DNA of 64,000 bases from Desulfitobacterium_A nosdiversum (lineage in GTDB: Bacteria > Bacillota > Desulfitobacteriia > Desulfitobacteriales > Desulfitobacteriaceae): the NCBI RefSeq assembly GCF_049860565.1, contig NZ_CP172056.1, forward strand, positions 3,224,001-3,288,000. Reading direction: 5' to 3'. The notes under the pieces are model-generated. The model saw only the letters and a list, made by a program, of their open reading frames with translations, made no database searches and was not told the DNA's origin. This document shows positions 59,142-64,000 of this stretch, piece by piece. The position numbers and the translations under genes were made by a program. Each line of letters begins with the position of its first letter. Position 1 is the stretch's first letter.

Positions 59142-59795
59142 ATGGCTGTAAATTATGATATTATCCTTTTTGATCTCGACGGTACGTTGACTGATCCCAA
59201 AGAAGGCATTCTTAATTCAATTCTTTATGCCTTAAATAGTTTAGGTATCCGTGAAAGCAATTCCGATCAGCTCTTGAAATTTATTGGACCTCCTCTAAAG
59301 GACTCCTTTATGGAATATTATGGACTTAGAGAAAATGTTGCCTTACATGCTATTGAAAAGTACCGAGAATATTTTTCATCGAAAGGGATATTTGAAAATA
59401 AAGTTTACCCCGCTATTCCTGAACTGTTAAAGGATTTATCCTCTTTAGATAAAACATTAGTCCTGGCGACTTCTAAACCTACGGCCTTCGCTCAACGCAT
59501 TCTAGATCATTTTAATTTAGCTTCGTACTTTCATTTTACCGGGGGCAGCAATTTGGACGGAACCCGAACCCGAAAAAGTGAAGTCATTGATTATGTCCTA
59601 AATGCAAGCTGTTTTTCCCCCCACCCCAAGGCAGTAATGATTGGGGACAGAAAGTATGATATTATTGGAGCCAATGAAATAGGTATTGACTCCATTGGTG
59701 TACTCTACGGATATGGTTCGCGGCAGGAGCTTGAAAACGAAAACCCAACCCACATCGTTAGATATGTGGATAATTTACGAGCAATTTTAAGCTAA
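59142..59795 (+). CDS. HAD-family hydrolase (phosphoglycolate phosphatase-like)
   Basis: About 217 residues. HAD motif I DIILFDLDGTLTDP, cap domain of subclass IA helices, motif II LVLATSKPT, Lys in RTRKSEV, motif IV AVMIGDRKYDIIGA. Similar to PGP/Gph-type and 5'-nucleotidase-type members; substrate not clear. The GTG at 59127 lies inside the GAAGGAGTGA site, so the ATG at 59142 is preferred. Confidence 0.9.
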   Translation: MAVNYDIILFDLDGTLTDPKEGILNSILYALNSLGIRESNSDQLLKFIGPPLKDSFMEYYGLRENVALHAIEKYREYFSSKGIFENKVYPAIPELLKDLSSLDKTLVLATSKPTAFAQRILDHFNLASYFHFTGGSNLDGTRTRKSEVIDYVLNASCFSPHPKAVMIGDRKYDIIGANEIGIDSIGVLYGYGSRQELENENPTHIVRYVDNLRAILS

Positions 59796-59888
59796 GGCAA
59801 AGTGACGCAAATAAGGTTGCTGCAATTATCAAAAACGGGAAAGAAAAAATGCCGCCATTCTCCGGAACACAAACTTTTCTTCCATGAC

Positions 59889-59934
59889 AAAGGGAGTGTC
59901 GCAGATGCTTATTAAAGCAAGCGACACTCCCTTA
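59889..59934. terminator. Bidirectional terminator
   Basis: AAAGGGAGTGTCGC and GCGACACTCCCTTA form a 13-bp stem between the convergent HAD and MBL-fold genes. Confidence 0.75.
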
Positions 59935-59947
59935 ACATATCCAAATT

Positions 59948-60652
59948 CTATTCAAGGGTTAACGACTCTCCAGGCTTTAGAATAACTCCTTGGCTTCCCG
60001 ATTTACGTTCAAGCGAAGCTTTGAATTCTGAAACATCCTGTTTAATGATGGAAAAAGTATTATAATGCATCGGAATTACGAGTTTGGGACGTAAGAGGTT
60101 CGTTGCATAGATCGCCTCTTCCTGTCCCATGACAAAATTATCACCGATAGGAAGCATCGCGACTTCCAGCGGATGTCTTCGTCCAATCAATTCCATATCA
60201 CCGAAGAGGCCTGTATCTCCTGAATGATAAAGCCATTTTCCATCAATCTGAAGTAGAAAACCGCAGGCAGGTCCTGCATATTCAAAATTATTTTTATTCC
60301 CATTAGGCTCAAAGACAGATCCGTGCAGAGCTTGAGTGAGCCGTACAAGACCAAAGTTAAAGGCAAATTTCCCACCAATATGCATTGCATGGGCTTTCGC
60401 ACCCGCTCTTTCACAAAGCTTGGTCAATTCATAAACTCCAATAATCGGAGCTCCTGTCCTTTTCGAAAGCTCGATTGCATCGCCTAGATGATCAGAATGA
60501 CCATGTGATACCAAAATTCCATTTAGATGATCAATTTCATCAGGACGAATGTCAGCTGTGGGATTGCCTGTCAAAAACGGATCGATTATGATTCGTCCTT
60601 CATTTCCTTGAATTTCAAAACATGAGTGTCCATGAAAACGAATGTCCATCAT
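59948..60652 (-). CDS. UPF0173-type metal-dependent hydrolase (MBL fold)
   Basis: About 234 residues. Metallo-beta-lactamase fold with metal ligands in IRFHGHSCFEI, LVSHGHSDHLGDA (HxHxDH), SGDTGLFGD and MHYNTF. UPF0173 family length and motif order. GGGAGGGAAGAA precedes ATGATG at 60652. Substrate unknown. Confidence 0.92.
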   Translation of the reverse strand: MMDIRFHGHSCFEIQGNEGRIIIDPFLTGNPTADIRPDEIDHLNGILVSHGHSDHLGDAIELSKRTGAPIIGVYELTKLCERAGAKAHAMHIGGKFAFNFGLVRLTQALHGSVFEPNGNKNNFEYAGPACGFLLQIDGKWLYHSGDTGLFGDMELIGRRHPLEVAMLPIGDNFVMGQEEAIYATNLLRPKLVIPMHYNTFSIIKQDVSEFKASLERKSGSQGVILKPGESLTLE

Positions 60653-60834
60653 TTCTTCCCTCCCACACAATATGTATTCCCAGTTGATCAATCATAAAGG
60701 GATCTAATATAAAAAGAAAACAACTTCCGACGGAGTTTTATTCTAAATTAGCAGGAACTCCATCTGAAGCATTTAAAATAATCATTTGCATCTTATTGGG
60801 TTACGCCTGAGTTTATTCTCTATTATTTTTTATA

Positions 60835-61791
60835 CTAGCCTTGTTTATACGTTTGCAGCGTAGTCCATAATTCTGGATAACTTAAGTTCATTTCCCAAAG
60901 AGCCACTCCCTTAATTCCTCGGCGTATGGCTAAATCGAGTTTTTCCTTGAGGCTGCGCACATCTTCAAAATAGACCGTATGCTGTTTTCCTTCACTCGTG
61001 TAACGGAAAAACGTACTATGCTGCTGAGCATCCCATTGTAAAGGAGCTCCCATTCTCCTCGCCAATTCCGTAGCACGTCGATAACTGATTACCTTAGCCC
61101 CATTTCCCTGAACCCAATCATAACCGTAGAGAGGAACACCCATAATTATTTTCTGGGCTGGAATATTCGCGAGCGCATAATCTAAGACTTGATTGACCCA
61201 AGGAAGGGAAGCAACTGATCCGGGTGGACTTCCCGGCCAATGTTCTTCATAGGTCATTAAAACAATTTCATCAACAATCTGTCCGAGTACCCGGTAATCA
61301 AAGGCACCCTTCCAAACATCTGTAGGATCATCTGCTGTTTTTGCAGGTGCATCCAGCGTTACCCGATAATTATCCTGCCTGAGTTGTACTGTCCAATTAT
61401 AAATAAGTTGTGAATAAAGGTTACGATCCTGAGCTGCTGCCTTTTCAAGATCAAAATTGACACCATCTAAACGATAGGTGCTGAGTAAGTTCCGTATATT
61501 TTGAAGGACCCGTGAAGCAAAAACCGGATTTCGTACAAGCTGGGTCATCAGTGATGTAGAAAATTGACCCGCTGAGGTTAAGTTTGTAATCGTAATATAG
61601 GCTTTTACACCCTTACGATGGGCTTCATTGATAAGCTTACGGCTGGGACGTCCGTCTAACTCCCCATTGGACTGAATCGGGACCTGGAAAAATGCGATTT
61701 CATCTAAAAGATGCCCATAACGCTGGAAATATGAATAACCTCTTTCTTGTTCTGTTAATCCATTGTAAAACGCGAAGAGATCGATTGCCAT
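60835..61791 (-). CDS. GH18-family glycosyl hydrolase (YaaH/SleL-like catalytic domain)
   Basis: About 318 residues from the ATG at 61791 (GGGGGGAAATCT upstream). The GH18 catalytic motif is LDGVNFDLEKA, with other TIM-barrel signatures VLMTYEEHWPGSPPGSVASL and MGVPLYGYDW. Spore-lytic N-acetylglucosaminidases of this type usually have N-terminal LysM repeats; these are missing and no signal peptide is evident. It may act in spore cortex lysis or on another beta-1,4-GlcNAc polymer. Confidence 0.88.
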   Translation of the reverse strand: MAIDLFAFYNGLTEQERGYSYFQRYGHLLDEIAFFQVPIQSNGELDGRPSRKLINEAHRKGVKAYITITNLTSAGQFSTSLMTQLVRNPVFASRVLQNIRNLLSTYRLDGVNFDLEKAAAQDRNLYSQLIYNWTVQLRQDNYRVTLDAPAKTADDPTDVWKGAFDYRVLGQIVDEIVLMTYEEHWPGSPPGSVASLPWVNQVLDYALANIPAQKIIMGVPLYGYDWVQGNGAKVISYRRATELARRMGAPLQWDAQQHSTFFRYTSEGKQHTVYFEDVRSLKEKLDLAIRRGIKGVALWEMNLSYPELWTTLQTYKQG

Positions 61792-61848
61792 AGATTTCCC
61801 CCCTTTCAAAGCATTTTATGCACAAGAACGGGGAGAAAGTTCCTTAGT

Positions 61849-62877
61849 TTATTTACTATGTTTGCGGCTCATTGCCGTCAGCAAGGATGTCCGCCGCATC
61901 ATTATGGTTACCAATAATGCAAAATCAGCAATCAGCAACACTGCTGCCCAAATCCATGAACCAATAGCTCCTAAAACCGCGGCAAAGCCAAAGCAAGCAC
62001 TCATCGCATAAAGAAGCAGTACCGCCTGTCGCTGACTCAGTCCGGCATCCAGCAAACGATGATGAAGGTGTCCCCGATCGGCGCTGGCAATCGAATGGCC
62101 TTTAAGTTTGCGTCGAATAATTGCAAAGGTAAGATCGGTAAGAGGCATTCCTAACACAATAAGAGGGAAAACCAAGCCTAAGATCGTCGCCGTTTTTAAC
62201 AAGCCCATGATCGAAATTCCGCCAATAATATAACCTAAAAACATACTGCCTGTGTCACCCATAAAAACCTTTGCCGGGTGAAAATTAAAGAACAGAAAAG
62301 CTAAACAGGCACCGGCTAGAGCTATCGTTAAATGCGCTGCAGGAAATTGATTAATTCGAAGGGCCGACCAGAACAAAAGAATAGCTGCCATAAAGCAGAT
62401 CCCTGCCGCAAGTCCATCAAGTCCATCAGAGATATTGACCGTATTGACCAAGCCAATAATCCAGAACACGGCAAACACGATTCCAAACCACCCAAGATGA
62501 ACCTCCCCAAAATGAGGCAAAGAGATCTGATCCATTGAGGCGCCAAACACAACAAAAAGTGAAGCCGCGAAAATTTGCCAAAAAAGCTTCGTCAATGGCC
62601 GCATATCTTTAATATCATCCCATAGCCCCACTAATACAATGATCGTACTTCCTATAAATAATCCTAAAATACTCGAATTCCATTTTTGTGTAAATATGAC
62701 AGCCACCCAAAATCCGAAATAGATGGCCAACCCTCCAATTCGTGGAATAGGCCTTTTATGAACATGCCGTCCTCCCGGAATCGCTATAGCACCCCAACGA
62801 TGACCTAGAATCATGGATATTGGGGTCGCAATCGTAGCGACCAAAAGAGCAATGATAAACGTCCAAACAAAACTCAT
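61849..62877 (-). CDS. Undecaprenyl-phosphate GlcNAc-1-phosphate transferase (TagO/WecA type)
   Basis: About 342 residues, 10-11 membrane helices, MraY/WecA family. Conserved cytoplasmic motifs: GGRHVHKRPIPRIGGLAIY, NTVNISDGLDGLAAG, FMGDTGSMFLG and DRGHLHHRLLDAG. It starts a teichoic-acid-like or other cell-wall polymer on the lipid carrier. Start ATG at 62877 with TGGAGGC upstream. Confidence 0.92.
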   Translation of the reverse strand: MSFVWTFIIALLVATIATPISMILGHRWGAIAIPGGRHVHKRPIPRIGGLAIYFGFWVAVIFTQKWNSSILGLFIGSTIIVLVGLWDDIKDMRPLTKLFWQIFAASLFVVFGASMDQISLPHFGEVHLGWFGIVFAVFWIIGLVNTVNISDGLDGLAAGICFMAAILLFWSALRINQFPAAHLTIALAGACLAFLFFNFHPAKVFMGDTGSMFLGYIIGGISIMGLLKTATILGLVFPLIVLGMPLTDLTFAIIRRKLKGHSIASADRGHLHHRLLDAGLSQRQAVLLLYAMSACFGFAAVLGAIGSWIWAAVLLIADFALLVTIMMRRTSLLTAMSRKHSK

Positions 62878-62940
62878 GAATAAAGCCTCCATATTACGTA
62901 TCTAAGCTTGTAACCTGAGCCAGCATGTTTCCCGTTAGCA

Positions 62941-63402
62941 TTAAACAAGTCCGGGATAGCCCCACTGGCGCAAAGCTTCATATGCGACGACTGCTACGGA
63001 GTTTGACAGATTTAAACAACGTGCGTCAGAGATCATCGGCAGCCGAATCTGGGTATCTGGATATTTAGCTAAAATCTCAGGAGCGAGTCCCTTCGTTTCT
63101 TTACCGAATAAAAAATAACAATCCTGTTCAAATTGAAGTTCGGTATGAGCGTGCGACCCCTTTGTCGTCGCTAAATAGCGTTTTCCTGTTGGGTTTTTTC
63201 CTTCAAAATCAGCAAAATTATCATAAATATGGAGATCAAGTAAATCCCAGTAATCCAATCCTGCCCGTTTTAAGTACTTATCTGTAATTTCAAAGCCAAG
63301 CGGTTTAACTAAATGAAGCCTGGCACCTGTAGCGGCACAAAGGCGCGCAACATTACCTGTGTTCGGCGGAATCTCTGGTTCAACCATGACAATATTCAAC
63401 AT
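62941..63402 (-). CDS. trmL: tRNA (cytidine/uridine-2'-O)-methyltransferase TrmL
   Basis: About 153 residues, SPOUT superfamily. Motif 1 VEPEIPPNTGNVARLCAATGA, motif 2 FLFGKETKGLAPEIL and motif 3 IRLPMISDARCLNLSNSVAVVAYEALRQ form the trefoil knot and SAM site. It methylates the wobble ribose of tRNA-Leu isoacceptors. The frame continues to 63495, but homology starts at the ATG at 63402, and the longer form would overlap the FmdB gene. Confidence 0.94.
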   Translation of the reverse strand: MLNIVMVEPEIPPNTGNVARLCAATGARLHLVKPLGFEITDKYLKRAGLDYWDLLDLHIYDNFADFEGKNPTGKRYLATTKGSHAHTELQFEQDCYFLFGKETKGLAPEILAKYPDTQIRLPMISDARCLNLSNSVAVVAYEALRQWGYPGLV

Positions 63403-63452
63403 GAATTCTGCTGCAGTCCTTTCTTTACTCCTCTTCTTTTCTTGCAAAAGAA

Positions 63453-63668
63453 TTAGCGGCAACCCGAACAATTGCCGCCGCAATGTGTCGGACAACCTCC
63501 CGAACTTCCCTTACCCGCTAAACCCGGGCTGGCAAATCCAGAAATCTGCCGTACTAACCCAACAGCTTGACAATCCGGGCAGACCAGTTTCTCACCTGTT
63601 TCACCCATTTTAGATAGTTTTGCAGAGATTTTCCCGCAACTTGGGCACTTAAACTCATAGATTGGCAT
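63453..63668 (-). CDS. FmdB-type zinc-ribbon protein
   Basis: About 71 residues. N-terminus MPIYEFKCPSCGKISAKL, second pair CPDCQAVG, and a Gly/Cys-rich tail ending GGNCSGCR with four more Cys, richer in Cys than the copy at 14347. GGAGGTTGGAA precedes the ATG at 63668. Confidence 0.85.
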   Translation of the reverse strand: MPIYEFKCPSCGKISAKLSKMGETGEKLVCPDCQAVGLVRQISGFASPGLAGKGSSGGCPTHCGGNCSGCR

Positions 63669-63793
63669 TTCCAACCTCCACCTTATTTCGACTGTTCTTT
63701 ACCTATTATTCTATTATACCCTAAATCAATGAAGATGCCCAAATAATAAAAGATAAAGATAAGATAAAGTTTATACTGCGATTATATCTTACC

Positions 63794-63822
63794 TTGTAGT
63801 ACAATAGTCTCCGTGCTATTAT
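63794..63822 (+). promoter_or_regulatory. Promoter of Lrp/AsnC-family gene
   Basis: TTGTAG (63794-63799), 17-nt spacer, TATTAT (63817-63822), about 55 nt before the ATG. Confidence 0.6.
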
Positions 63823-63876
63823 AGTACTAAAATATTTTTTTAATTTTTCAGTCTTCGCTGAAGGGAGGAGCTCCTT

Positions 63877-64000
63877 ATGTTTTCGCCAGAAGATCATAAT
63901 CTACTTAGTCTCATATCAGAGGATAGCCGTCTTACCCCGCAAGAATTGGCCGTTCAAACGGGGTTATCTCAAGAGTATATCGAAAAAAGAATCAAGCAGT
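63877..64000 (+). CDS. Lrp/AsnC-family transcriptional regulator, partial
   Basis: Only the first 41 codons are in the window. The ATG at 63877 follows GGGAGGAG. The N-terminus (NLLSLISEDSRLTPQELAVQTGLSQEYIEKRIKQ) is the winged helix-turn-helix of the Lrp/AsnC family. The effector-binding domain lies beyond the edge. Confidence 0.8.
   Translation, partial: MFSPEDHNLLSLISEDSRLTPQELAVQTGLSQEYIEKRIKQ

Noticed and set aside
1..64000. CRISPR array, rRNA, prophage or replication origin
   Set aside because: No regularly spaced repeats, rRNA sequence, phage structural genes or DnaA-box clusters were seen.

Overview
The window looks like the chromosome of an anaerobic, endospore-forming, low-to-mid GC Firmicute of the Desulfosporosinus/Desulfitobacterium type (Peptococcaceae sensu lato). 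The indications are spore-linked genes (ytaF, an alpha/beta SASP-like gene, a SleL/YaaH-like GH18 enzyme), Gram-positive style polA, dnaE, mutM and coaE, many heterodisulfide-reductase (Hdr) type iron-sulfur proteins, UGA-encoded selenocysteine, a predicted ppGpp riboswitch before ilvDBN and a cobalamin riboswitch before cbiMNQO. The genus is an inference from content; there is no rRNA in the window.

Layout. 1-6.5 kb: ilvD-ilvB-ilvN (minus) with a ppGpp-type leader, then hom-thrB (plus). 6.6-11.1 kb: an OmpR-type two-component system, a secreted Gly/Met-rich DUF2680-like protein with 11-bp direct-repeat operators in front, and a NapH-like membrane polyferredoxin. 11.2-25.3 kb: a long minus-strand redox island. 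In transcription order from the right it holds a zinc-ribbon protein and a double Hdr set (C, B, A, C', C, B); then a thioredoxin/thioredoxin-reductase fusion, a tiny Cys-rich protein and a second reductase that lacks the NADPH motif; then an ArsM-like methyltransferase, a 36-residue Cys-rich RiPP-like peptide, a radical SAM/SPASM maturase, FmdB, ferredoxin, a membrane protein, CcdA and a ResA-like thioredoxin; and finally two tandem glutaredoxin-like selenoproteins that ordinary ORF calling misses or truncates.

25.4-29.8 kb: a nested mobile region, an IS3-family element whose transposase is split by a group II intron exactly inside the HSDQG-H-YT motif, plus debris of another IS. 29.8-37.6 kb: a CsoR/CstR-like regulator, a lytic transglycosylase, coaE, ytaF, an ABC-F ATPase, mutM and polA. 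37.7-40.7 kb: cbiMNQO cobalt transport under a B12 riboswitch. 40.8-47.7 kb: a DUF1847-rhodanese fusion, YedK/HMCES peptidase, a triple-SHOCT protein, a neurotransmitter:Na symporter, small envelope proteins, a DUF429 remnant, an HD hydrolase and tRNA-Leu(CAA). 47.8-55.7 kb: a MalY/PatB-like enzyme, accD-accA, coaD and dnaE. 55.8-64 kb: a frameshifted trypsin-like lipoprotein, a YtoI-like CBS regulator, SASP-like and 45-residue genes, HAD and MBL hydrolases, GH18, a TagO/WecA-type transferase, TrmL, a second FmdB and the start of an Lrp/AsnC regulator.

The most interesting inference is a regulon. Four promoters (before the methyltransferase, the Trx-TrxR fusion, the zinc-ribbon/Hdr cluster and the rhodanese fusion) carry G/C-tract palindromes of the kind bound by CsoR/CstR-family repressors. 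A CsoR-family protein lacking the copper-ligand His is encoded at 29.8 kb. Together with the thiol-redox and rhodanese content this suggests a sulfane-sulfur or persulfide-responsive redox system that includes a RiPP and selenoproteins. This is a hypothesis, not something the sequence proves.
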